Assembly: GCA_964519015.1 (NCBI GenBank)
Contig: CAZFHZ010000168.1
Coordinates: 1 to 5,624 of the forward strand
Direction: 5' to 3'
DNA length: 5,624 bases
From: CAZFHZ01 sp964519015
GTDB lineage: Bacteria; Blakebacterota; Blakebacteria; Blakebacterales; CAYUVJ01
Shown: positions 1 through 5,624 of the stretch, one piece after another
Position numbering within the stretch: position 1 is the first letter of the stretch
Layout: every line of letters starts with the position of its first letter
Notes under the pieces: generated by a model
Databases searched by the model: none
What the model saw: the letters and a program-made list of their open reading frames with translations, nothing else
What the model was told of the DNA's origin: nothing
Made by a program: the position numbers and the translations under genes

Positions 1-1383
1 CTGGTCGGTGGCGGGGGGAGCGCCCAGGTCCCCTACCGGAGCGCGGAGCCCCCCCTGGAGGCCATCAGCCGGCGGGTGCGGCCGGGGACCACGGTCCGCT
101 ACCGGTCCGGGATCGAGCGGGATGGGATTCCCATCCCCGCCGGGGCGCTTATCCCGGCCGGGGGGGAGGGGCCGGGCGGACTGCTCCGGACGGCGGCCGA
201 CGGCCGGATCCGGGTTGATCCGCAGGTGGATTACACCGGAGGGGCTGCTCTCCCGGCGGGTTCCTCCTTCACCTGGACGGGCACCCTGACCGTCCCCGAG
301 AGCGGCGACTACGAGATCAAGGTCCAGACCCTGAGCGGCCGGGCCAGCCTCCAGATCGATGGCCGCCGCGTCGGTGGCCGGGGCGGCTTCGGCGGCTCCT
401 CCTTCATCCCGACCTCGGGTGGTCTATCCAACAGCGGCACCCGGCTGCGCTGGGAGACGGGGGAGCGGCACGAGCTGAGCCTGACCTTCGAGGCGGGGGC
501 GGCCAGTCCGGCCCAGGTCCGGCTGGCCTGGATCACGCCGGCCGGGCGCGTTCAGGCCGTCGCTGAGGCGGCCGAAGCGGCCCGGACTGCGGATGCGGTG
601 ATCCTCTACGCCCACTGCGAGGGAACCGAGGGGCGGGACCGCGAAACGCTCGCCCTCCCCGAGGGGCAGGACGAACTCATTGAAGCGGTCGCCGCGGCGG
701 CCGCCGGACCGGTGGTCGTGGTGCTCTACGTCGGGGCGCCCGTGCTCATGCCCTGGCTGGCCCGCACCGACGCCGTCCTGCTGCTCTGGTATCCCGGCCA
801 GGAGGGAGCCGAAGCCGGGGCGGCCCTCTTGTTCGGGGAGGCGAATCCCGGCGGGAAGCTGCCGGTCACCTTCCCGCGCCGCGAGGCGGACACCCCGGTG
901 GCCCTCCCCGAACGCTATCCCGGAGTGGAAGGGCTGGGGGCCTACTCCGAGGGTATCCTGGTCGGCTACCGCTGGTACGACACCGAGCACATCGAACCGC
1001 TCTTCCCCTTCGGATTCGGGCGCTCCTACACCGACTTCCGCTACTCCGACCTGGAGGTGGAGGCAGCGGGGGAGGGCCTGGTCGTCCGCTTCCGCCTCAA
1101 GAACTTCGGACGGGTACGGGGTGCGGAGGTGCCTCAGGTCTACCTGGGACCGGTACGCCCGGCGCCGGTCCCGATGGCCCTCAAGCACCTGGCCGGTTTC
1201 ACCCGGCTCGAACTCGATCCCGGTGAGGAAGTGACGGTCACGATCCCGATCGGTCCGCGCGAGCTCTCCTACTGGTCGGTGGCCGCCCACGACTGGGTCC
1301 TCGCCCCGGGCCGCCGGAGGGTATCGGTGGGTGCCTCCTCCCGCGACCTCCGCCTGCAGCGGACGGTCCGGGTGCCGCGGTGA
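1..1383 (+). CDS. GH3 family beta-glucosidase-like glycoside hydrolase with inserted PA14 domain (5' partial)
   Basis: The frame is open from base 1 to the TGA at 1381-1383, giving 460 codons of the C-terminal half; the start and the N-terminal TIM barrel with the nucleophile Asp lie upstream of the window. Residue numbers count from base 1. It opens with the GGGSA motif (3-7) of the GH3 C-terminal domain. A PA14-like beta domain follows at about 48-180, ending near LAWITP. The GH3 domain then resumes with EGTEGRDR (207-214) and LALP, the region where GH3 enzymes carry the acid/base Glu (E207 or E210; I cannot decide which). Next come WYPGQEG (from 263) and NPGGKLPVTFP (282-292). From FPFGFGRSYT (335-344) to the end is the fibronectin III-like domain, with GAEVPQVYLG (374-383). 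The family hydrolyses terminal beta-linked sugars from oligosaccharides or glycosides. PA14 insertions in GH3 are known and are thought to shape substrate choice. Exact substrate and localisation cannot be told here. An internal GTG at 76 is not the start. Confidence 0.95.
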   Translation: MVGGGGSAQVPYRSAEPPLEAISRRVRPGTTVRYRSGIERDGIPIPAGALIPAGGEGPGGLLRTAADGRIRVDPQVDYTGGAALPAGSSFTWTGTLTVPESGDYEIKVQTLSGRASLQIDGRRVGGRGGFGGSSFIPTSGGLSNSGTRLRWETGERHELSLTFEAGAASPAQVRLAWITPAGRVQAVAEAAEAARTADAVILYAHCEGTEGRDRETLALPEGQDELIEAVAAAAAGPVVVVLYVGAPVLMPWLARTDAVLLLWYPGQEGAEAGAALLFGEANPGGKLPVTFPRREADTPVALPERYPGVEGLGAYSEGILVGYRWYDTEHIEPLFPFGFGRSYTDFRYSDLEVEAAGEGLVVRFRLKNFGRVRGAEVPQVYLGPVRPAPVPMALKHLAGFTRLELDPGEEVTVTIPIGPRELSYWSVAAHDWVLAPGRRRVSVGASSRDLRLQRTVRVPR

Positions 1384-1396
1384 TGCGCGCGTGAAG

Positions 1397-1405
1397 AAGG
1401 AGGTG
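1397..1405 (+). promoter_or_regulatory. Strong Shine-Dalgarno for the M61 peptidase gene
   Basis: AAGGAGGTG lies 7 bases before the ATG at 1413 and is a near-perfect anti-16S match. It fixes this start and shows that translation initiation of the broken gene is still intact. It lies in the 29-base gap after the GH3 stop. I see no clear promoter in that gap, so read-through from the GH3 gene is likely. Confidence 0.8.
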
Positions 1406-1412
1406 GGTTGAG

Positions 1413-2180
1413 ATGACCGTCGGAACGAGGCATCGGCGCGGGTGGTCGCGGCTCCTGCTGCCGGCCCTGCTGCTCGTCCCGGTCCTCGGCGGCTGCCCGG
1501 CCGCCCCGAGCCAGGCGCCCGAGGCGATCATCTACACGCTGCGCGTCCCGGCGCCCGATTCCCAGCTGGCGGTCGTCGAAGCCCGGTTCCCGACCGGTGG
1601 GCAGGCAACGATCGAGCTCATGATGCCGGTCTGGTCCCCCGGCTTCTACCGGGTCGAGGATTACGCCGGGCGGGTGCGCGACCTCTCGGCCCGGAATCCT
1701 GACGGAGGAGTGCTGCCGGTGGAGCAGCCCCGGCCCAACCGCTGGCGGATCACCACCGGTGGGGTGCCCCAGGTGATGGTCACCTATCGCCTGGTCTGTC
1801 GCCAGCGCTCGGTCACCACGAACTGGGTCTCGGACGACCTGGGGGTGTTCAACGGGGCGGCCACCTTCATCACGCTGGCCGATCGCGTCCGACGCCCGCA
1901 CGAGGTCCGGCTGGAGCGGCCCCCCACCTGGCCGCGGGTGATGACCGGATTGGATCCGGCCCCCGATGGCCGGCCCGACCACTACCGGGCCCCCGATTAC
2001 GACACACTCGTGGATTCCCCCATCGTGGCCGGCGACCTCGAGGTGCATACCTTCGAGGTGGACGGCGTGCCCCACCTGCTGGTGGACGCCGGGGACCGGC
2101 CGGGCTGGGACGGCGCCCGGGCGGCTACCACTCCTGGCTGGGTTTCGTGGCCCACGAGTACTTCCATGCCCTCAACGTGA
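1413..2180 (+). CDS. M61 peptidase N-terminal fragment with lipoprotein signal
   Basis: This 255-codon frame starts at ATG 1413 behind a strong Shine-Dalgarno. Residues 1-27 are a lipoprotein signal: basic RHRR, a Leu-rich core, then LGGC with the lipidated Cys at 28, so the product would be membrane-anchored outside the cytoplasm. The M61 N-terminal beta domain follows, with MPVWSPGFY (71-79), YRLVCRQ, NGAATFI (147-153) and HTFEVDGVPH (212-221). Homology runs to WDGARAA (232-238). The last roughly 17 residues, to the TGA at 2178-2180, are out-of-frame translation of DNA that encodes the zinc site in another frame, so they are not native. Alone it lacks the whole catalytic site and should be inactive. 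Confidence 0.75.
   Translation: MTVGTRHRRGWSRLLLPALLLVPVLGGCPAAPSQAPEAIIYTLRVPAPDSQLAVVEARFPTGGQATIELMMPVWSPGFYRVEDYAGRVRDLSARNPDGGVLPVEQPRPNRWRITTGGVPQVMVTYRLVCRQRSVTTNWVSDDLGVFNGAATFITLADRVRRPHEVRLERPPTWPRVMTGLDPAPDGRPDHYRAPDYDTLVDSPIVAGDLEVHTFEVDGVPHLLVDAGDRPGWDGARAATTPGWVSWPTSTSMPST
2117..2125 (+). other. Frame-switch and deletion junction in the M61 gene
   Basis: CCGGGCGGC here can be read as part of ARAA in the upstream frame (codons from 2115) and as PGG in the downstream frame (codons from 2117). Both readings fit M61 sequence on their own side. This is what a deletion between two short copies of the same GC-rich string, lying in different frames, would leave. The existence of the second copy in the ancestor is inference. 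The frame change is equivalent to -1. Confidence 0.6.
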
Positions 2181-2815
2181 AGCGGCTCCGTCCGGTCGAA
2201 CTGGGGCCTTTCGACTACGAGAACCCGCCCCACACGGCCAGCCTCTGGCTCTCCGAGGGGATCACCTCCTACTACGGCGACCTCTTCGTGGCCCGGGCCG
2301 GGCGCTCCACCCGGGAAGAGTTCCTGGCCGCCCTCTCCGCCCAGATCCGGTCGCTCCAGAACGCCCCCGGGCGGCTGCTCCAGTCGCTCGAACAGTCCTC
2401 TCTGGGGGTCTGGGAGAACAGCATGTCGGGAGTAGGGGCCAGCGCCTCGACGGTCAGCTACTACGTGAAGGGACAGGTCGCCGGCTTCCTGCTCGACGCC
2501 CGGATCCGGCGGCTCACCGGCGGTGTCCATACCTTTGATGACGTGATGCGGCTGGCCTATCAGCGCTACGGGGGGGAGCACGGCTTCGCCCCCGGGGAGT
2601 TCGAGGCTGTCGCCGGCGAGGTCGCGGGCACCGACCTGGGGACGTGGTTCCGGAGCGTGATCGGCTCGACCGAGGAACTCGATTATACGGAAGCGCTCGA
2701 CTGGTACGGCCTGCGCTTCTCGGCCGACCGGGAGTGGGAGCTGGAGGTGCGCGCTGACGCCACGCCGGCCCAGCGGGAGCACCTGCGGGTGCTGCTGGCG
2801 CCGGCCGTCCGCTGA
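2147..2815 (+). CDS. M61 peptidase C-terminal catalytic fragment
   Basis: The frame is homologous from about 2117 onward; the first possible start in it is GTG 2147, with no good ribosome binding site, and it overlaps the N-terminal fragment by 34 bases. Residues from that GTG: zinc motif HEYFH (3-7) followed by NVKRLRP (10-16), the family signature; FDYEN (22-26); and SLWLSEGITSYY with the probable third zinc ligand at E37. Then come RAGRSTREEF, PGRLLQSLE, VSYYVKGQ and LLDARIRRLTGG, all typical of M61. The stretch after VW in SSLGVWENSMSGVG departs from the YRPDEN-like sequence I recall in relatives. It ends with STEELDYTEALDWYGLRF joined almost directly to an ATPAQREHL tail, without the PDZ domain. 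Independent expression is doubtful; it most likely represents the 3' half of a broken gene. Confidence 0.7.
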   Translation: MAHEYFHALNVKRLRPVELGPFDYENPPHTASLWLSEGITSYYGDLFVARAGRSTREEFLAALSAQIRSLQNAPGRLLQSLEQSSLGVWENSMSGVGASASTVSYYVKGQVAGFLLDARIRRLTGGVHTFDDVMRLAYQRYGGEHGFAPGEFEAVAGEVAGTDLGTWFRSVIGSTEELDYTEALDWYGLRFSADREWELEVRADATPAQREHLRVLLAPAVR

Positions 2816-2831
2816 AGAACCATCTCAAACC

Positions 2832-2836
2832 GGAGG
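2832..2836 (+). promoter_or_regulatory. Shine-Dalgarno fixing the GTG start of DUF1003
   Basis: GGAGG sits 6 bases before GTG 2843, inside the 27-base gap after the M61 stop. No ATG is suitably placed, so this site decides for a GTG start. The short gap suggests co-transcription with the M61 gene. Confidence 0.75.
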
Positions 2837-2842
2837 AATCCC

Positions 2843-3301
2843 GTGCGAGCGATCCGATTCCCGGCCCCGTTCCAACACCACCATCCCGAGATCCGCAACG
2901 TCAACGAACTGTTGGAGGCCGAGGCTACACGCGGACAGCGGGCGGCCGACTGGGTGGCCCGTACGGTCGGGGCCTGGCCCTTCATCATCGGTCAGTCCTG
3001 TCTGCTGGTCATCTGGGTGATCCTGAACGTGACCGCCATGGTGAGGCACTGGGACCCTTACCCCTTCATCCTGATGAACCTGGTCCTCTCCCTGCAGGCC
3101 GCCTACACCGCGCCGATGATCATGATGAGTCAGAACCGCCAGACGAAGATGGACCGGCTCGAGGCGCACAACGACTACGAGATCAACCAGAAGGCCGAGG
3201 AGGAGGTGCGCGCCATCCTCGACCACCTGGCTGCCCAGAACCTGGCGCTGGAGGAGATCCATCGCCTGCTGGTCGCCGGCGCACCCCCGGAGCGTTCCTG
3301 A
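2843..3301 (+). CDS. DUF1003 family small membrane protein
   Basis: This is a complete 152-residue protein, near the usual family length, starting at GTG behind GGAGG. The N-terminal part is soluble (NVNELLEAEATRGQRAADW, about 19-37). Two membrane segments follow, at about 45-66 (starting WPFIIGQ) and 73-95 (starting YPFILMNLVLSLQAAYTAP). The family signature MMSQNRQ (94-100) comes next, then a charged tail with KMDRLEAHNDYEINQKAEEE (102-121), which looks helical and possibly coiled-coil up to the end. Segment spacing suggests a helical hairpin in the inner membrane with both ends on the same side. DUF1003 proteins are widespread in bacteria and have no settled biochemical role; the sequence shows no enzyme motif. 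Nothing in the gene looks damaged, unlike its upstream neighbour. Family assignment is firm; function is unknown. Confidence 0.93.
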   Translation: MRAIRFPAPFQHHHPEIRNVNELLEAEATRGQRAADWVARTVGAWPFIIGQSCLLVIWVILNVTAMVRHWDPYPFILMNLVLSLQAAYTAPMIMMSQNRQTKMDRLEAHNDYEINQKAEEEVRAILDHLAAQNLALEEIHRLLVAGAPPERS

Positions 3302-3318
3302 AGCGCCCTTCGGGGGTG
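3282..3318 (+). terminator. Possible hairpin across the DUF1003 stop (weak terminator candidate)
   Basis: CACCCCCGGAG (3282-3292) pairs with CTTCGGGGGTG (3308-3318), giving an 11-pair stem with one G-U pair and a 15-base loop that contains the TGA at 3299-3301. A T-rich tract does not follow (the sequence runs on as GGTGTATT), so it is not a classical Rho-independent terminator. It could attenuate transcription or protect a 3' end, or be chance in GC-rich DNA. Confidence 0.3.
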
Positions 3319-3378
3319 GGTGTATTCGGAGGGGGAAGCCCTAACCGCCGGTCGACGACCACTGCGAAGCGATCCACC

Positions 3379-3388
3379 GAGAGGTGAG
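3379..3388 (+). promoter_or_regulatory. Ribosome binding site for the GWxTD protein gene
   Basis: GAGAGGTGAG, with the AGGTGA core at 3382-3387, lies just ahead of ATG 3392. Together with the signal peptide that begins right after this ATG, it fixes the start. The 90-base gap from 3302 holds this site and the right arm of a hairpin; I see no convincing -10/-35 pair. Confidence 0.65.
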
Positions 3389-3391
3389 CCC

Positions 3392-5624
3392 ATGCCGAGC
3401 CGCCTGAGTCGTACTTCGGGGTCGCGCTTCCTCGTACCGATCGCACTCCTGATCCTCCTGCTCCTCCAGCTTGTGCTCGCTCCCGCCTCACCGGCCGGGG
3501 CCGCTCCGCTCCCGCAGGGGCAGGGGGGGGCCGTAGCCGCACTGGTCGACTCCGGGCGCGCCCTGCTGGCCCGGGGGGATGCGGCCGGAGCGCGGAGCTG
3601 CTTCGAAGCCGTCCTCCGCGTGGACCCCGAGCACCCCCGGGCGCTGGCGGGGATGGGGGAGGCGCTGCTGGCCGAGCCGACCGGGGCGGCCCGGGCGGAG
3701 GAGTACCTGCGCCAGGCGGTGGCCAAGCTGCCGATCGAGCCGGACGTCCACTATCAACTGGGTCTGGCCTACATGCGCCTGGCCCCGGGGGACCTGGGCC
3801 GGGAGAACGTCGCCAAGGGGCTCAAGGAGTTCGACCTGGTGCTGGCGCTCGATCCCAGCCACCCCGACGCCGCCTACCAGAAGGGCCTGCTGCAACGCGA
3901 CTACTACGGCGACCCGGCCGGAGCCGAGACCTCCTTCCGGCGACAGGCGGATGCCTTCCCCGGCCACCTGGAGGCTCGCCGCGACCTGCTCCGCATCCAG
4001 GTCGAGCGGGCCGAATACGCGGAAGCGGTACGCACCGGCGAGGCGTTGGTGGCCGCCCATCCCGAGTACGTAGAGGCCTATCCCTGGCTGGCCGGCGCCT
4101 ACTGGCGTAAGGGAGACGGCGAAGAGGCCATGGCCATCTTCGAGCGCTACTTCGGCGTGATCGACGAGAAGGAGCGGGGCCTCTTCTTCGACCTCTCGCT
4201 GGTCCTCTCCACCGAGGAGATCGCCCAGGCCAGTGGCCTGGGAGCGGCGGCCATGCGCACCTACTGGGACCACTACTGGTCGACGCGCGACCCCGACCCG
4301 AAGACCGTGGTCAACGAGCGCCTGCTCGAGCACTTCATCCGGGTGGCCTACGCCCGGCTGGAGTTCGGCCAGGTCACCTGGCCGTGGGATCCCCGCGGCG
4401 ACTTCTACGTGCGATACGGGCCTCCCGACGCCCGCAGCGGCCGCGGGATCAACCTGGCCATGGACTTCTTCGACGACGACCCGAACTTCATCAAGAAGCG
4501 CCGCGACTTCCAGAACGAGCTCGGCCTGCCGTTGATGATCGAGGAACTCGAGACGAAGGAACGCATGCAGCTCGGCCAGCGCCCCGGCTTCACGAGCGCG
4601 GCGGGGGAGGAGGTGGCCTACGGGGCTCAGGAGCACGCTCCCGAACGCTGGGTCTACACCGAGCGGGGGATCGACCTGAACTTCGTGGACCCGACCAACC
4701 GGGGCCGCTACATCGTCGAGGGGGTGCGCTCCCGGATGGTGGTCGATCGGATGGAGCTGAAGATGCCCACCCTCTCGACCGAGGAGGAGAAGATCCAACT
4801 GGTCGACCCGATGGACGGGGTCTTCACCTTCCGGGGGAGCGGGGGGAAGACGGCCGTGGAGTACGCCTTCGCGCTGCTCCCCGACGACTTCGGTCAGTTC
4901 CGCTCGGTGACCGGGGTCTATGCCACCCTCGATGTGGATGTGGCCATCTACACCCCGGGCTGGGAGGATGTCGCCCGGGCGGGGGAGCGGGCGCGCCGTC
5001 TGCAGACGGTGCCCCAGGTCACCATCCGGGGGGTCCCGCTCTTCGTGGACGCCACCCGGCTGGAAGTGGCTCCCGGTCCCTACCGGATCACCACCCTGCT
5101 GCTCGACCCGGGCTCGGGGCGGCGGGGGGCGGCCGAGGAACTGGTGGAAGTGCCCGACTACTCCGGCACCGAGCTGTCCGTGAGCGACATCCTGCCGGCG
5201 GCCGCGATCCGCGAAGTACCGCGGGGGACCGAAGGCCGGTTCGTACGGGGGAACCTGGAAGTGCTGCCGCTGCCGGGTCGGGCGCTCCAGACCGATCAGC
5301 CGCTCTTCATCTACTACGAGGTCTATAACCTGAAGAAGGACCCGATCGGGGCGACCGACTACGAGGTGGCCTACGCGGTGGCCGAGGCGCCCGAGGAGGG
5401 GGGTCTGGGGGCCCGGCTCTACCAGGGGTTGCGGAGCCTGGTGGGGGCGGGGCGGCGACGCTCGGTGCTGACGGCCAAGACCGACCGCAACGGTATCGAG
5501 GCGGACACCCGGGAGTGGCTGCAGGTGGACATGAGCGAAGTGCCGGCCGGGACCTGGCTGCTGGAACTGACCGTCACCGACCACCAGACGGGGCAGACGG
5601 CCAGCCAGAGCCTGCTCTTCCGCA
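3392..5624 (+). CDS. Exported TPR and GWxTD domain-containing protein (3' partial)
   Basis: The frame runs from ATG 3392 to the window end without a stop: 744 codons, 3' end missing. Residues 1-37 are a Sec signal peptide: Arg-rich start, Leu/Ile core at 13-30, and a probable cut after AGA (35-37). About 47-256 is a run of TPR-like helical pairs (FEAVLRVDPEHPRALAGMGE; FDLVLALDPSHPDAAYQKG; EYVEAYPWLAGAYWRKGDGE). From about 287 the GWxTD region begins with YWSTRDPDPKTVVNERLLEH, then TWPWDPRGD (329-337) and FYVRYGPPD (338-346). In the name-giving motif only Trp330 and Asp333 remain: Gly is Thr329 and Thr is Trp332. A WVYTERGIDLNFVDP stretch and beta-rich segments follow, and the last part (PAGTWLLELTVTDHQTGQ) resembles the final beta-sandwich strands of the family, so little is probably missing. 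The family is periplasmic or envelope-associated with unknown function. No catalytic residues can be named. It may have its own transcript after the hairpin at the DUF1003 end. Confidence 0.88.
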   Translation, partial: MPSRLSRTSGSRFLVPIALLILLLLQLVLAPASPAGAAPLPQGQGGAVAALVDSGRALLARGDAAGARSCFEAVLRVDPEHPRALAGMGEALLAEPTGAARAEEYLRQAVAKLPIEPDVHYQLGLAYMRLAPGDLGRENVAKGLKEFDLVLALDPSHPDAAYQKGLLQRDYYGDPAGAETSFRRQADAFPGHLEARRDLLRIQVERAEYAEAVRTGEALVAAHPEYVEAYPWLAGAYWRKGDGEEAMAIFERYFGVIDEKERGLFFDLSLVLSTEEIAQASGLGAAAMRTYWDHYWSTRDPDPKTVVNERLLEHFIRVAYARLEFGQVTWPWDPRGDFYVRYGPPDARSGRGINLAMDFFDDDPNFIKKRRDFQNELGLPLMIEELETKERMQLGQRPGFTSAAGEEVAYGAQEHAPERWVYTERGIDLNFVDPTNRGRYIVEGVRSRMVVDRMELKMPTLSTEEEKIQLVDPMDGVFTFRGSGGKTAVEYAFALLPDDFGQFRSVTGVYATLDVDVAIYTPGWEDVARAGERARRLQTVPQVTIRGVPLFVDATRLEVAPGPYRITTLLLDPGSGRRGAAEELVEVPDYSGTELSVSDILPAAAIREVPRGTEGRFVRGNLEVLPLPGRALQTDQPLFIYYEVYNLKKDPIGATDYEVAYAVAEAPEEGGLGARLYQGLRSLVGAGRRRSVLTAKTDRNGIEADTREWLQVDMSEVPAGTWLLELTVTDHQTGQTASQSLLFR

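Larger units (their letters stand above)
1413..2815 (+). pseudogene. M61 family (glycyl aminopeptidase-like) lipoprotein, frameshifted with internal losses
   Basis: Two consecutive reading frames together encode one M61 metallopeptidase. The N-terminal beta domain is read in the frame of 1413 up to about 2126; the thermolysin-like zinc domain is read in the frame of 2123-2815. The family removes N-terminal residues, preferring Gly or Ala, with a zinc held by HExxH plus a downstream Glu. At the frame junction the text passes from WDGARAA directly to PGGYHSWLGFVAHEYFH. Relatives, from memory, have about 50-60 residues between these points, including the PYDRY-like and GGLEH-like segments, so sequence is missing as well as out of frame. 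The C-terminal PDZ domain usual in the family is also absent, while the tail that normally follows it is present. The whole is about 467 codons against roughly 600 in relatives. Active-site ligands and the signal sequence survive, so decay would be recent, or the gaps are assembly errors. A functional split protein is unlikely because the missing core segment belongs to the catalytic fold. Confidence 0.85.

Noticed and set aside
424..1290. A 288-codon minus-strand open frame opposite the GH3 gene
   Set aside because: Same codon-register shadow effect; the sense strand carries unmistakable GH3 motifs throughout.
2099..2180. Programmed -1 ribosomal frameshifting joining the two M61 fragments
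   Set aside because: No X XXY YYZ slippery heptamer is in the correct register in the overlap (GGGTTTC at 2140-2146 is out of register for the upstream frame), and frameshifting would not restore the missing 50-60 residues.
1269..2782. Two long minus-strand open frames (1269-2075 and 1997-2782) opposite the M61 gene
   Set aside because: Each is the in-register shadow of one M61 fragment. They are useful only as indirect support for the frame switch.
2843..3301. DUF1003 plus neighbours as a new multi-gene system
   Set aside because: The neighbours have unrelated, known family assignments and no shared regulatory motif or fusion; being adjacent on one strand is not enough.
3488..5584. A 698-codon open frame on the minus strand opposite the GWxTD gene
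   Set aside because: It is in exact codon register with the sense gene, so its stops require sense TTA, CTA or TCA codons, which this GC-rich gene almost never uses; it ends precisely at a sense TCA Ser codon (3488-3490) in the signal-peptide region. Its translation is low-complexity, rich in Gly, Arg, His, Pro and Val, and matches no family I recognise.
1..5624. tRNA or rRNA genes, CRISPR repeats, insertion-sequence ends or transposase fragments
   Set aside because: Nearly all of the window is accounted for by coding sequence, gaps are 27-90 bases, and I saw no spaced direct repeats, terminal inverted repeats or tRNA-like cloverleaf.

Overview
This is a GC-rich window (third codon positions are overwhelmingly G or C). 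All recognisable genes lie on the + strand, closely spaced and possibly co-transcribed. It holds the 3' part of a GH3 glycoside hydrolase gene, a broken M61-family peptidase gene, an intact small DUF1003 membrane protein gene, and the 5' part of a gene for a large exported TPR/GWxTD-domain protein. A lipobox-type signal, Sec-type signals and the GWxTD family (known mainly from the FCB group and from Acidobacteriota- and Gemmatimonadota-like lineages) suggest a high-GC, didermic, probably environmental bacterium. The phylum cannot be fixed from this window alone.

Layout: 1-1383 is the C-terminal 460 codons of a GH3 beta-glucosidase-like enzyme, with a PA14 domain inserted in its C-terminal catalytic half and a fibronectin III-like end domain. 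1384-1412 is a short gap with a strong Shine-Dalgarno. 1413-2815 is an M61 glycyl-aminopeptidase-like lipoprotein gene. It is split into two frames at about 2117-2125, where about 50-60 expected residues are also missing, and the C-terminal PDZ domain is absent although the residues that normally follow it are present. 2843-3301 is DUF1003. 3302-3391 is a short gap with a hairpin at its upstream edge and a ribosome binding site at its downstream edge. 3392-5624 is the GWxTD protein, cut by the window end.

The genes do not form an obvious pathway. Three of the four products would act at or outside the inner membrane: sugar hydrolysis, peptide trimming, and an envelope protein of unknown role. 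This is compatible with an exported scavenging or envelope neighbourhood, but that is inference. I see no RNA genes, mobile elements, CRISPR arrays or phage genes, and no convincing new defence or other system. The most noteworthy feature is the double internal loss in the M61 gene, which is either real gene decay or an assembly or sequencing artefact.
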